Source: Prevotella sp. UBA3288 (GTDB lineage Bacteria; Bacteroidota; Bacteroidia; Bacteroidales; Bacteroidaceae). From it: 53,715 nucleotides of DNA. Location: contig DETM01000033.1 of NCBI GenBank assembly GCA_002361655.1, forward strand, positions 1 to 53,715, in the 5' to 3' direction. Positions 16,876 through 25,572 of the stretch are shown piece by piece; the first letter of the stretch is position 1, and each line of letters opens with the position of its first letter. The position numbers and the translations under genes were made by a program. The notes beneath the pieces are model-generated. The model worked only from the letters and a program-made list of their open reading frames with translations. It ran no database searches and was not told where the DNA came from.

Positions 16876-19257
16876 TTAGAACCTCAGCGTCAGGTTAGCC
16901 ATGGCCGTGGTGGGAGCCATCGGGATGAAGCCTATCTGGTAGTAGCGGTTCTCATTGGGGTGTCCATAGTCTTCGAGGATGCTGGAGTAGACCCATCCGC
17001 TGGTGGCGTAGTGGCCGTTGAACAGGTTGTTGACCTGGAAACCTACGACCACTTCCTTCAGCGGGGCCACCTTGTTCACCTTCGTGGTGTACGACACGGC
17101 GAGGTTGGTGAACGAGTAGGCAGGCAGCGAGCGGTCGCAGTTCTCGGTATTATCGAGATACTGACGTGAGACGAAGTTGGTGTGCCACGTGGCCTGCAGT
17201 CCGCGATAGTGGAAGTCGATGAAACCGTTCAGGATGGTCGACGGCGAAAAGGCCAGTGTGGTGTTGTCGTAGTGGATGGGGCGGAACGAACGCTCCCAGT
17301 CCACAGAGGCCATCTCGGTGAAATCCTTCAGTTTGTTCTGGCTCAAGGCAGCATTGCCCTCGATGGTCAGCACGGGGCAGATGTCCCAGGCGGCGGTCAG
17401 TTCGACACCCATGCGGTACGACTTGTCGATGTTGGTGGTCAGGGACTCACCAATCTCGCTGACTTCGCCGGTCTGTACAAACTGGTCCTTATAGTTCATA
17501 TAATAAAGGTTCGCACCTGCGCGGAAACTCTGACTGGAAAAGTTATAGCCGGCCTCAATGTCGAGCAGTTGCTCTGCCTTGGGGAAGGGGTACTTGTAGT
17601 TGTCAGTGAAGTTGTTGCGCTCCGGTTCACGATGGCTCAGGGCTGCCGAAGCGTAGGCGAAGTGGGGACCCTGGTGCCAGGAGAGTCCCAGTTTAGGGTT
17701 CACAAAATTGTATTTCTCGTTCACGTTGAGTTCCTGGTTCTGCCAGCGACCGCCTTCCTTGTAAAACTTGTCGTTGATGCCGTCGGTCTTGTAGTTCACG
17801 TGGCGGTACTGTACGTCGCCAAACACCTGCCACTGCTCCGTCAGACAGTAGGCAGCCTTCACGTAGCCGCTGAAGTCTTGCTTCTTGCCGTCGGAGTCGT
17901 AATAGCGGTAGTCGCCGTTGGCAAGCAGACGGGCGGCGAGGCCCTGGTCCTTGATATAGTGGATATAGCCAAAGTGGTTGGCCTCGAAATGTTGCACATT
18001 CACGCCGCCGATGATGTCCCAGCGGTCGTCCTTATAGTTGACACTGCCCACGGCACCATAGGCATTCTGCGACATTCCCTTTTCACGTATGAAGTCAGTG
18101 CGGCTGACGTTGGCGTCACTGAGTCCGAACTTCTTCAGTTTGTTGTTCGGGCGGAACTCGCTGTAGTAGCCGTAGCCGTGGGTGTAGTGTAGCGAGGCGG
18201 TGGCACTCCAGTGGTCGCTGAAGGTGAAGACACCGGAGAGGATATGGCGGTTCTGCCAGAAATTGTCAGTGGCGCGGTCCCACAGGGAGCCGTCGCGCAT
18301 CTGGTAGCGCTGTGTCTGGTAATTGCCGTCGGCATCTTTCACGAAGAGACCATTGCCGTCGGTGGCCAGTTGTTCATAGAGCGAGTTGAACTGTCCCAGA
18401 CCGCGGTCGTACAGGTCGCCATAGTTCTTGATGCCCGTCTTGACCTGATAGCCCCACGAGCCGTCGTCGTAGTTGCCGTCCATCAGCGAGTAGTCGCCGT
18501 TGCCGGCGGTGATGCCGTTCCAAGCCTGGCCTGTCTTCTCGAAGTTGCCGAAGTGCTTGTAACGAATCTGGAATGTTTCGTCCATCCAGGTCAGTCCGCC
18601 GTAGTAAGAACCCGAGCGACCCTTAGTGCCATGGATGAAACCGTCGGTCTGCGTCTCATGATAGGCCCCGTCGAGGATGAGGTGGTTCCACAGCATACCT
18701 GTAGAGAACGACCCGCCCACGTTGAACGTGTTGTAGGAACCATAGGAGGCCGACAGTTCGCCGCCGGCTTTCGTGGCGGGTGTCTTCGATGCCAGGTTGA
18801 TGGATCCGCCGAAGGCACCGTCGCCATTGGTGGAGGTGCCTACACCGCGCTGTATCTGTGCCGACCCGAGCAGCGAGCCGTAAGAGTTCATATTGACCCA
18901 GAACACGCACTGGTCTTCTGGCGAGTTGAGGGGCACGCCGTCAAGGGTGACATTGATGCGCGAGTCGGCGGCACCACGAATGCGCATATAGGTGGTGCCG
19001 GTGCCGATGCCGTTCTCGCTCCAGGCCACCACACCGGGGGTGCGGGCAAAGAGAAAGGGCAGTTCCCGACCGGTATTTGAGAAGGCTGCAAGGTCCTTCT
19101 TCTTGATGTTCGACACGGCGTAGGGGGCGTTCTTCTGCGTTCGCACACCCGTTACCACTACTTCCTGCAGTTTCTCCATGCGCAGCGAGTCGCTCTCCTG
19201 TGCTCCCGCCGCCGCTACCCACACTAGGGCAGCCATTCCTACGATGATTCTTTTCAT
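16876..19257 (-). CDS. TonB-dependent outer-membrane receptor, probably for thiamine
   Basis: Outer-membrane receptor of 793 residues. It has a signal peptide, a TonB-box-like EKLQEVVVTGVR, a plug domain (about 40-150, with MRIRGAADSRINVTLDGVPLN and IQRGVGTSTNGDGAFGGSINL) and a long 22-strand-type barrel ending in Phe (MANLTLRF). It lacks the N-terminal carboxypeptidase-regulatory-like domain of SusC proteins, so it is a classical receptor. The TPP riboswitch 60-70 nt upstream indicates that expression falls when thiamine pyrophosphate is plentiful. The receptor would bring thiamine or a precursor into the periplasm for the downstream PnuC-family transporter. Confidence 0.92.
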   Translation of the reverse strand: MKRIIVGMAALVWVAAAGAQESDSLRMEKLQEVVVTGVRTQKNAPYAVSNIKKKDLAAFSNTGRELPFLFARTPGVVAWSENGIGTGTTYMRIRGAADSRINVTLDGVPLNSPEDQCVFWVNMNSYGSLLGSAQIQRGVGTSTNGDGAFGGSINLASKTPATKAGGELSASYGSYNTFNVGGSFSTGMLWNHLILDGAYHETQTDGFIHGTKGRSGSYYGGLTWMDETFQIRYKHFGNFEKTGQAWNGITAGNGDYSLMDGNYDDGSWGYQVKTGIKNYGDLYDRGLGQFNSLYEQLATDGNGLFVKDADGNYQTQRYQMRDGSLWDRATDNFWQNRHILSGVFTFSDHWSATASLHYTHGYGYYSEFRPNNKLKKFGLSDANVSRTDFIREKGMSQNAYGAVGSVNYKDDRWDIIGGVNVQHFEANHFGYIHYIKDQGLAARLLANGDYRYYDSDGKKQDFSGYVKAAYCLTEQWQVFGDVQYRHVNYKTDGINDKFYKEGGRWQNQELNVNEKYNFVNPKLGLSWHQGPHFAYASAALSHREPERNNFTDNYKYPFPKAEQLLDIEAGYNFSSQSFRAGANLYYMNYKDQFVQTGEVSEIGESLTTNIDKSYRMGVELTAAWDICPVLTIEGNAALSQNKLKDFTEMASVDWERSFRPIHYDNTTLAFSPSTILNGFIDFHYRGLQATWHTNFVSRQYLDNTENCDRSLPAYSFTNLAVSYTTKVNKVAPLKEVVVGFQVNNLFNGHYATSGWVYSSILEDYGHPNENRYYQIGFIPMAPTTAMANLTLRF

Positions 19258-19323
19258 GTTTTTTTTGTACCTTTAATTAATAATAATGTAAAGGGGACTT
19301 CTTTGTGTTGACGCTTCCTACTA

Positions 19324-19396
19324 TCCATCCCTACGCCGGCATGACCCGGATCAGGTTAGAGGGTATCATCTCAGCCCGAGCCATCGGGCACCCCTT
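19324..19396 (-). promoter_or_regulatory. Thiamine pyrophosphate (TPP) riboswitch
   Basis: Read on the minus strand, the THI-box consensus is nearly complete: GGGGTGCCCGA at the start, GGGCTGAGATGATACCC in the middle, and CCTGATCCGGGTCATGCCGG followed by GTAGGGATGG. The order and spacing of these blocks match known TPP riboswitches. It sits between its promoter (19409-19416) and the TonB receptor start (19257), leaving about 65 nt for an expression platform. No T-rich terminator is obvious there, so translational control is more likely. Confidence 0.93.
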
Positions 19397-19408
19397 GAAT
19401 TGCGGGTG

Positions 19409-19416
19409 CAAAGGTA
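19409..19416 (-). promoter_or_regulatory. -7 element TACCTTTG upstream of the TPP riboswitch
   Basis: TACCTTTG on the minus strand would start the transcript about 8-10 nt before the first riboswitch helix, as expected for a leader that is almost entirely riboswitch. Simple AGTGAAAAGTGAAGAGTGAA-type repeats lie just upstream (19427-19455). Confidence 0.65.
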
Positions 19417-19486
19417 CGAAATATAAGTGAAAAGTGAAGAGTGAATAATGAAGAATTTGCTGCCGCCCCTCAAAATTAACATCCTT

Positions 19487-20299
19487 TTACAGCAGGTCAA
19501 GACAACGCTCGATAAGGATGCCGCGATTGCGGTCCCTGGTGTCGCGGTTGCGCCAAATCATCTGCCGCACCACATCCATCGCCAACCGTGTACTCTCCTT
19601 TAGCGGCTGACCGTTGAGCAGGTGGCCGATGAGCACGGCGGAGAAGATGTCGCCCGTGCCGTGGAACAAACCGGGAATCTCGTCGTACTCCAGAAAGAAA
19701 TATTCGCCGCTGTAGTGGTTGAAGCCGCACACCTGGTTCTTGCCATCAACGATGCAACTGGTGATGAGGGCCGAGTGGGCACCAATCTTTGTCAGACCGT
19801 CGAGCATCCGACAGGCTTCTTCGCGGTCGAGGCCTTCGGCTTTCCATGGCATCCCTGTCAGATAGCAGGCCTCGGTATAGTTGGGGAAGGTGAGATGAGC
19901 CACACTGACCATCTCGCGCATCAGTTCTACCTGTTTCTCGCCAATGCCGTGGTACAATCGTCCGCCATCGCCACAGACAGGGTCTACGAAGACGGTGCAG
20001 CCCTGTGCAGCCTGCTCGCAGCAATAGCCTGCCACAAGCCTGGCCTGCTCTTCGCTGAACATCAGGCCGGTGCAAATGGCATCGAAATGAAAACCTAGAC
20101 GCTGCCAGATAGGGAACGTCTGGCGCATATAGGCGGTGGTGTCTAACTGTGTGAACTCGCCATAGTCGAGAGTGTTCGACACCAAAGCCGTCGGCAGGTT
20201 GTAGGCCGGTATGCCCATATAACTCAGGATAGGCAGCATGGCCGCCATACCCACCTTGCCATAGCCGGCAATATCGTTAATCAGTAGTATCTGTTTCAC
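19487..20299 (-). CDS. Pyridoxal/pyridoxamine kinase (PfkB-like superfamily)
   Basis: Cytoplasmic kinase of 270 residues that phosphorylates vitamin B6 vitamers. The N-terminus NDIAGYGKVGMAAMLPILSY and the motif PTALVSNT are typical of PdxK/PdxY. FVDPVCGDGG supplies metal/phosphate contacts and the anion-hole motif HGTGDIFSAVLIGHLL holds the catalytic Asp of GTGD. The start is a GTG, since an in-frame TGA lies two codons upstream. It follows the aldo/keto reductase gene by 13 nt, an apparent operon. Confidence 0.9.
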   Translation of the reverse strand: MKQILLINDIAGYGKVGMAAMLPILSYMGIPAYNLPTALVSNTLDYGEFTQLDTTAYMRQTFPIWQRLGFHFDAICTGLMFSEEQARLVAGYCCEQAAQGCTVFVDPVCGDGGRLYHGIGEKQVELMREMVSVAHLTFPNYTEACYLTGMPWKAEGLDREEACRMLDGLTKIGAHSALITSCIVDGKNQVCGFNHYSGEYFFLEYDEIPGLFHGTGDIFSAVLIGHLLNGQPLKESTRLAMDVVRQMIWRNRDTRDRNRGILIERCLDLL

Positions 20300-20312
20300 T
20301 ATTCACGCTTGG

Positions 20313-21296
20313 CTAGTTTCTTACTTCTCTCATCTCTGGAGTAAAAGGTTCTGCGTTGATGCACTTCAGATTCTTCTGCAACTGCTCAGGACTGCTGGCT
20401 CCAACTAGTACGGAGGTGACGCCTCGCTGAGCCAGTATCCAGGCCAAGGCCATCTCTGCCAGCGTCTCACCACGTTGCTGCGCCTGCTCGTTCAGCGAAC
20501 GGATGCGCTGCAGCAGGTCGTCGGTGAGCATACTCTCTTTAAGAAATTTGCCCTTCGACATTCGCGAATCCACTGGGATGCCGTTAAGGTAGCGATCGGT
20601 GAGCAGGCCTTGTGCTAATGGTGAGAACGAGATAAAGCCCACGCCGTTGTCTGCACAGAAATCGAGGATGCCCTCCTCTTGCGGAGCACGGTCGAGCAGG
20701 TTCAGACGGCCCTGATAGATGAGCAGGGGCACGTCGCGCTGCTTCAGGTAGTCGTAGGCAAAGCGGGTGGCTTCCAGTGGCCAGCGCGAGATACCCACAT
20801 AGAGGGCCTTGCCGCTGCGCACAATGTCGACAAGAGCCTGCAGGGTCTCCTCCAGCGGTGTCTCCGGGTCGTAGCGGTGGCTATAGAAGAGGTCGACATA
20901 GTCTATCTTCATGCGCTTCAGGCTCTGGTCGAGCGATGTCATGAGATACTTGCGAGAGCCCCAGTTGCCGTAGGGGCCGAGCCACATGTCGTAGCCTGCC
21001 TTACTTGAAATAAACAGTTCGTCACGATAGGGACGGAAATCGTCGTCCATCATGCGGCCCAGCGTCTCTTCTGCCGATCCATAGGGAGGGCCATAGTTGT
21101 TGGCCAGGTCGAAATGGACCACACCATGGTCGAAAGCATAGCGGGCAATGCGCCGACAGTGGTCGTAGTCGTCCACGGCTCCAAAGTTGTGCCAAAAGCC
21201 CAGCGACACCTTGGGCAGCAACACACCAGAGCGTCCGCAGCGCTCATACTTCATTCCTCCGTCGTAACGCAGTTCGTCAGCAAAATATTTCTCCAT
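20313..21296 (-). CDS. Aldo/keto reductase, YghZ/GpR-like
   Basis: Cytoplasmic NADPH-dependent oxidoreductase of 327 residues with a TIM barrel. The tetrad appears as Asp in FDLANNYGPPYGSAEETLG, Tyr in the same segment, Lys in FISSKAGYDMW, and His in DLFYSHRYDPETPLEETL. The nucleotide-binding end is GATS-like VLVGASSPEQLQKNL. It resembles L-glyceraldehyde-3-phosphate reductases such as E. coli YghZ. It is transcribed with the pyridoxal kinase; the natural substrate is unknown. Confidence 0.9.
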   Translation of the reverse strand: MEKYFADELRYDGGMKYERCGRSGVLLPKVSLGFWHNFGAVDDYDHCRRIARYAFDHGVVHFDLANNYGPPYGSAEETLGRMMDDDFRPYRDELFISSKAGYDMWLGPYGNWGSRKYLMTSLDQSLKRMKIDYVDLFYSHRYDPETPLEETLQALVDIVRSGKALYVGISRWPLEATRFAYDYLKQRDVPLLIYQGRLNLLDRAPQEEGILDFCADNGVGFISFSPLAQGLLTDRYLNGIPVDSRMSKGKFLKESMLTDDLLQRIRSLNEQAQQRGETLAEMALAWILAQRGVTSVLVGASSPEQLQKNLKCINAEPFTPEMREVRN

Positions 21297-21298
21297 TT

Positions 21299-21357
21299 CT
21301 CTTCACGTTTCACCTTTTCAATTTTTCACTTTTTCACCTTTTCACCTTTTCACTCCA
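21299..21357. repeat. Simple repeat CACCTTTT-type between two genes, including a stop codon
   Basis: Irregular 8-10-bp units (TTTTCAC, CACCTTTT) fill the gap between the aldo/keto reductase start and the M28 gene. They extend into the M28 reading frame, so the last codons (EKVKR) and TGA stop at 21334 are repeat sequence. Related GTGAAAAGTGAAGAGTGAA runs occur near 19430 and 23780. Confidence 0.7.
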
Positions 21358-22329
21358 TATCACTTGTACCAGCGTCTGTCCGACGGCCTTCAGCGTATGA
21401 CGGTCTATATGGTCCATCGTGTCGTCGACGGTGTGCCAGGTGGGTCCAAAGTTACTCTGTTCGCAGTGTGGATAGTAGGCTATGATATCTATACAGGGGA
21501 TGCCCGCCACATCGTTCACCGGGCCATGGTCATCGGTGATGTAGCCGCCCTCTTTCTGTAGAAACAGACTGCCATAGCCCACAACTTGGGCAGCATGCCA
21601 CACACGGTCGACCACTTGTGGGGCTTTCATCTTCGAGAATCGCTCCTGATAGAACGTAGCACCCTGTCCGCCTACCATGTCGAGCAGAATACCATAGCGT
21701 GGCTTGTAGCCCTGGCGATGGGGATGTGCTGCCCAATGCTGGGCTCCCAGAGCCCATGAGTCAGCATGGTCGTCGCTGCCCCAGTCTTCGGCATCAAAAC
21801 AGATAAAGTCAATGCCTAAGTCGGGCCGTAGCATCGAGTCGGCCGCGTGCAACAGCCGGGCCAGTTCCAGCATCACGCCCACACCGCTAGCCCCATCGTT
21901 GGCAGCCATCACCGGTTTTGTATGGTTCGCTTCATCCGGGTCGTTGTCAGCCCACGGCCGACTATCCCAATGGGCGCAAATCAGCAGACGATCACTGCAT
22001 TCAGGGCGAAACTGGGCGATGATGTTATTGCTCAGCAGGGGCGTGCCATCGAAACCTTTCAGAGTGGCCCGTTGTTCGATGACCTCCAGACCATAGTCTT
22101 GAAACTTGCTGACAATCCACCGACCGCACTGCTCATGGGCCTCGCTGTTCATCGTCCGAGGACCGAAATCGCACTGCTGCTGACAAAAGTGATAAGCGGA
22201 ATCGGCCGAGAATGCCAGAGCCACCACTTCCGAGGCTTCGTCTCGCACATTTTGTTTCTGACCTTTGCAGCCTGTCAGCATTATGGCAGCCATAACGGTC
22301 AATACCATCAACGTATAGGTTTTTCTCAT
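21334..22329 (-). CDS. M28-family metallo-aminopeptidase/glutaminyl-cyclase-like lipoprotein
   Basis: Lipoprotein of 331 residues. The lipobox is IMLTGCKGQ, so Cys about 21 is lipidated. The zinc site shows His and Asp in ICAHWDSRP, Asp in AANDGASGVGVMLELARLL, Glu in CFDAEDWGSDD, Asp in LLDMVGG and His in PTWHTVDDTMDHID. The cluster resembles Bacteroidetes glutaminyl-peptide cyclotransferases as much as aminopeptidases, so either activity is possible. The ATG at 22329 is chosen over a longer frame that runs through the promoter. Its C-terminal five residues come from an intergenic-type repeat. Confidence 0.88.
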   Translation of the reverse strand: MRKTYTLMVLTVMAAIMLTGCKGQKQNVRDEASEVVALAFSADSAYHFCQQQCDFGPRTMNSEAHEQCGRWIVSKFQDYGLEVIEQRATLKGFDGTPLLSNNIIAQFRPECSDRLLICAHWDSRPWADNDPDEANHTKPVMAANDGASGVGVMLELARLLHAADSMLRPDLGIDFICFDAEDWGSDDHADSWALGAQHWAAHPHRQGYKPRYGILLDMVGGQGATFYQERFSKMKAPQVVDRVWHAAQVVGYGSLFLQKEGGYITDDHGPVNDVAGIPCIDIIAYYPHCEQSNFGPTWHTVDDTMDHIDRHTLKAVGQTLVQVIWSEKVKR

Positions 22330-22352
22330 TGTCAATGATGTCTTTAGGGTTG

Positions 22353-22360
22353 CAAAGTTA
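22353..22360 (-). promoter_or_regulatory. -7 element TAACTTTG for the M28 lipoprotein gene
   Basis: TAACTTTG on the minus strand, 23 nt upstream of the ATG at 22329. It is divergent from the DUF2851 promoter about 75 bp away. Confidence 0.55.
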
Positions 22361-22434
22361 CGAAGAAGCGGGCAAATAACCAAATATTAACACCTTTTTG
22401 TGCCTTTTCGTTTGGTGAAATAAAGAATTAGTAC

Positions 22435-22442
22435 TATCTTTG
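22435..22442 (+). promoter_or_regulatory. -7 element TATCTTTG for the DUF2851 gene
   Basis: TATCTTTG on the plus strand, 30 nt before the ATG at 22473. The longer open frame begins with a TTG inside this element. Confidence 0.6.
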
Positions 22443-22472
22443 CAAACAAATAATTTGGAAAACCTGACTGCG

Positions 22473-23771
22473 ATGGAACGACTGCTGCATTATGTATGGA
22501 AGCACAAAATGCTGCCGTTGAGGGAGTTGGAGACGACTGACGGCCGCCTTGTGGAGATTGTCGATCCGGGGTTGTACAACCGTCTGCATGCAGGACCCGA
22601 CTTTTTCAATGCGAAGGTGAAGATCGGAGGCACGCTATGGGTAGGCAATGTCGAGATTCACCAGCGGGCCAGCGACTGGTATCGGCATGGGCATGATCGG
22701 GATCCGCGCTATAATAATGTGGTGCTCCATGTAGTGGGCGAGGCTGATACCGACGTGCTTACACAGGACCAGAAATACCTGCCGCAGATAGTGCTGCCGG
22801 TTCCTGCCTCGCTGACGGCCAACTATGAGGAATTGCTCCACACCGACCAGTATCCGCCATGCTATAAAATCATTCCCGACCTGACAGCCCTCACCGTTCA
22901 CGCCTGGCTGGCTGCACTACAGACCGAGCGGCTGGAACAGAAGACGGAGGCTATCAGACGGCGGGTCGAGCAGTGCAATGGTTCATGGGAAGATGCGTAT
23001 TTCGTGACATTGGCCCGCAACTATGGCTTCGGTATCAATGGCGAGGCTTTCGAACAGTGGGCCAAGAACGTGCCGCTCCATGCAGTGGGCAAACATCGCG
23101 ATGACCTGTTTCAGATAGAGGCCATCTTCATGGGACAGGCCGGGCTGCTGGAACTGCAGAGCATCCCTGTACGCTATCAGGCAACTGCCCTTAACGAGGG
23201 CTACTTTGCCAAACTACGCAATGAGTATCAGTATCTGGCGCACAAGTTCTCGATGACCCCCATAGACTATGCCGTATGGCGCTTCCTCCGGTTGCGGCCA
23301 CAGAATTTCCCGCATATCCGAATCTCCCAACTGGCCAACCTCTACTATGAGCGACGGGCCGGACTGAGCGCGCTGTTAGAGTGCAAAACACTCGAGCAGT
23401 TGCGCAATCTATTGCAGACACATGTCACTCCTTACTGGGAGACGCACTATACCTTTGGATCGGAGAGTACGAAAAGCCCGAAGAAAACGTCCCTCTCGTC
23501 GAAGAACCTGCTCATCATCAATACCGCTATTCCGATGCTCTTTGCGGTGGGACGCCATCGCCAGAAGGAGGAACTGTGCGACCGTGCCTTCGACTTCCTC
23601 GAACAGTTGGGGGCTGAGCAGAACCACATCATCCGTATGTGGAAGGAGTGCGGGCTGGAGGTTCATACAGCCGGCGATAGTCAAGCGCTCATTCAGTTGA
23701 AGAAAGAGTACTGCGACCGCAAAGACTGTCTGCGCTGTCGCATCGGCTATGAATATCTGAAGAGAGGTTGA
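22473..23771 (+). CDS. DUF2851 family protein
   Basis: Cytoplasmic protein of 432 residues, conserved in Bacteroidetes with no established function. Typical features are the N-terminal ERLLHYVWKHKMLP, then GLYNRLHAGPDFFNAKVKIGGTLWVGNVEIHQRASDWY, a DxEN/H-rich block that recalls nucleases, and a C-terminal Cys cluster CDRKDCLRCRIGYEYL that could bind metal. No membrane segment or signal is seen. It begins a plus-strand run with the thioesterase and dprA genes, so a link to DNA metabolism is possible but unproven. Confidence 0.85.
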   Translation: MERLLHYVWKHKMLPLRELETTDGRLVEIVDPGLYNRLHAGPDFFNAKVKIGGTLWVGNVEIHQRASDWYRHGHDRDPRYNNVVLHVVGEADTDVLTQDQKYLPQIVLPVPASLTANYEELLHTDQYPPCYKIIPDLTALTVHAWLAALQTERLEQKTEAIRRRVEQCNGSWEDAYFVTLARNYGFGINGEAFEQWAKNVPLHAVGKHRDDLFQIEAIFMGQAGLLELQSIPVRYQATALNEGYFAKLRNEYQYLAHKFSMTPIDYAVWRFLRLRPQNFPHIRISQLANLYYERRAGLSALLECKTLEQLRNLLQTHVTPYWETHYTFGSESTKSPKKTSLSSKNLLIINTAIPMLFAVGRHRQKEELCDRAFDFLEQLGAEQNHIIRMWKECGLEVHTAGDSQALIQLKKEYCDRKDCLRCRIGYEYLKRG

Positions 23772-23813
23772 CAAAATTAAAAAGTGAAGAAAGAAATTGT
23801 TAAAAGATAAAGA

Positions 23814-24215
23814 ATGAAATATATTTTTGAAACTCGAATGGAGGTGCGCGACTATGAATGCGATATAGAGGGCATCGTCAACAATGCTCAGTATGTGCAC
23901 TACTGTGAGCACACCCGTCATCTATTCCTCAAACAGTGTGGTCTCTCGTTTGCAGAGATGCACCGCAAGGGCGTCGATGCCGTGGTGGCTCGTATGCAAT
24001 TGCAATACAAGGTACCGTTGAAGCCCGACGATGAGATCATCTCACGGCTCAACCTGACGAAGGAGGGCATCAAGTATGTGTTTCATCAGGACATCTATCG
24101 CGCCGGCGACGAGACGCTCTGCTTCCGGGGCAAGATCGAACTGGTCTGCCTCGTCAATGGACGACTGGGCATCAGTCACGACTACGATAAAGCCTTCGAA
24201 AAATTCATCCAATGA
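23814..24215 (+). CDS. Acyl-CoA thioesterase, hot-dog fold (4HBT/YbgC-like)
   Basis: Protein of 133 residues with the 4-hydroxybenzoyl-CoA thioesterase signature EVRDYECDIEGIVNNAQYVHYCEHTRH, containing the catalytic acidic residue and the usual N..Y..Y.E..R pattern. It hydrolyses acyl-CoA or acyl-ACP thioesters in the cytoplasm; chain preference is unknown. The gap from DUF2851 holds a GAAGAAAG/AAAGATAAAGAA-rich repeat-like leader. Its stop overlaps the dprA start (ATGA). Confidence 0.9.
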   Translation: MKYIFETRMEVRDYECDIEGIVNNAQYVHYCEHTRHLFLKQCGLSFAEMHRKGVDAVVARMQLQYKVPLKPDDEIISRLNLTKEGIKYVFHQDIYRAGDETLCFRGKIELVCLVNGRLGISHDYDKAFEKFIQ

Positions 24216-25336
24216 ACGAGCAAGAAGTTTTCTACGCCATCGCCCTGACCCGTATGACGGGCTTCAACTTCCAGACGACCTTACATCTCTATCAGACGCT
24301 GGGGTCGGCACAGGCCGTCTATGACCACCGCTACGATATCAGAGCCGTACTACCAGAGAGCACCGATCGACTGGCCACTGCCATGAAAGACTGGGACCTC
24401 TCCCTCGCTCGTGCCGCCCAGGAAATGGCTTTCATCCAAAAGCACCACATCCGTCCCCTCCTTTTGGGCAGCGACGACTACCCCCAGCGTCTCAGTGAGT
24501 GTCCAGATGCACCTATTTTATTATATTATATGGGCACAGCCAACCTAAACCAATGTCGCGTCATCAGCATCATCGGCACACGCCACTGCACCGCCTATGG
24601 CCAGGACCTCATCCGGCGTTTCACGGCCGAATTGCACCATTACTGCCCGCAGACACTCATCGTCAGCGGACTGGCCTACGGCGTCGACATCTGCGCCCAT
24701 CGACAGGCCTTAGAAAACGGCTACGAGACAGTGGGCGTGCTGGCTCACGGACTCGACGACCTCTATCCACCCCGCCATCGGGACACGGCCAAACAGATGC
24801 TGCAGCAGGGGGGACTGCTCACAGAATACATGTCGGAGACACCTGCTGACAAGGTCAACTTCGTGCGCCGCAACCGCATCGTGGCCGGAATGTGCGACGC
24901 TACCATCCTCGTAGAGAGTGCTGCCAAGGGTGGAGGGCTCATCACCACCCGCATCGCCATGGACTACAACCGCTCCGTATTCGCTTTCCCCGGTCCCGTA
25001 GGAGCACCTTACAGCGAGGGCTGCAACCATCTCATTCGTGACAATGGAGCCCAACTCATCACCTCGGCTTCCGATTTCGTCATGGCCATGGGCTGGCAGA
25101 CAGATGTTGAGTGCCGTCGGGCACAGTCAGACGGCATCGAGCGAATGCTCTTCCCCGATCTCTCTGCCGACGAACAGGCAGTCGTCAATGCCCTCCGTCA
25201 GGCTGACCTGCAACTGAACCAACTCTCTGTCAAGACCAATATCCCAATCGGCTCACTCACAGCCATGCTCTTCCAACTGGAGATGAAAGGCGTCGTGCGA
25301 CCATTGGCCGGTGGCACCTATCATCTGATGAATTAG
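24212..25336 (+). CDS. dprA: DNA-processing protein DprA
   Basis: Cytoplasmic protein of 374 residues that loads RecA on incoming single-stranded DNA during transformation and related recombination. The Rossmann-fold core has SIIGTRHCTAYG, VSGLAYGVDICAH, GVLAHGLDDLYPP and FVRRNRIVAGMCDATILVESAAKGGGLITTRIAMDYNR-type motifs. The C-terminal winged-helix-like domain (about 310-374) ends the protein. An N-terminal SAM-like region (1-80) precedes the core. It is translationally coupled to the thioesterase through an ATGA overlap. Confidence 0.95.
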   Translation: MNEQEVFYAIALTRMTGFNFQTTLHLYQTLGSAQAVYDHRYDIRAVLPESTDRLATAMKDWDLSLARAAQEMAFIQKHHIRPLLLGSDDYPQRLSECPDAPILLYYMGTANLNQCRVISIIGTRHCTAYGQDLIRRFTAELHHYCPQTLIVSGLAYGVDICAHRQALENGYETVGVLAHGLDDLYPPRHRDTAKQMLQQGGLLTEYMSETPADKVNFVRRNRIVAGMCDATILVESAAKGGGLITTRIAMDYNRSVFAFPGPVGAPYSEGCNHLIRDNGAQLITSASDFVMAMGWQTDVECRRAQSDGIERMLFPDLSADEQAVVNALRQADLQLNQLSVKTNIPIGSLTAMLFQLEMKGVVRPLAGGTYHLMN

Positions 25337-25572
25337 CACAATCACCATCGGTGAGGACTGCTATCGCCGATGGTCATAATGATGGTGCAAAGGTACGAAT
25401 AAACGAGCGAAAAGCAAAAGAAAACGAGTTTTTCTTTTTCAAATGAAAATGGCCATCTGTCGCGCTTGACATGATGGCCAGTTTCCTGTTAAAAGTTAGA
25501 AACTTCACAGTTTCGCTTTTGATAAATGTTTTAATTCAAATAATTTATTTATAGAGAAAGCATAGAAATGTT
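25337..25572. terminator. Gap between convergent genes with two hairpins
   Basis: The 236-bp gap has no gene. Hairpin 1 (25344-25374) pairs ACCATCGG with CCGATGGT. Hairpin 2 (25445-25485) pairs GAAAaTGGCCATC with GATGGCCAgTTTC, 12 of 13 bp. Neither has a strong T-tract, but they may end dprA and sigma-operon transcripts. An isolated minus-strand TACCTTTG (25388-25395) lies between them and would transcribe hairpin 1. Confidence 0.45.

Noticed and set aside
17182..19080. Plus-strand frames opposite the TonB receptor
   Set aside because: No motifs; composition is that of the complement of a beta-barrel gene.
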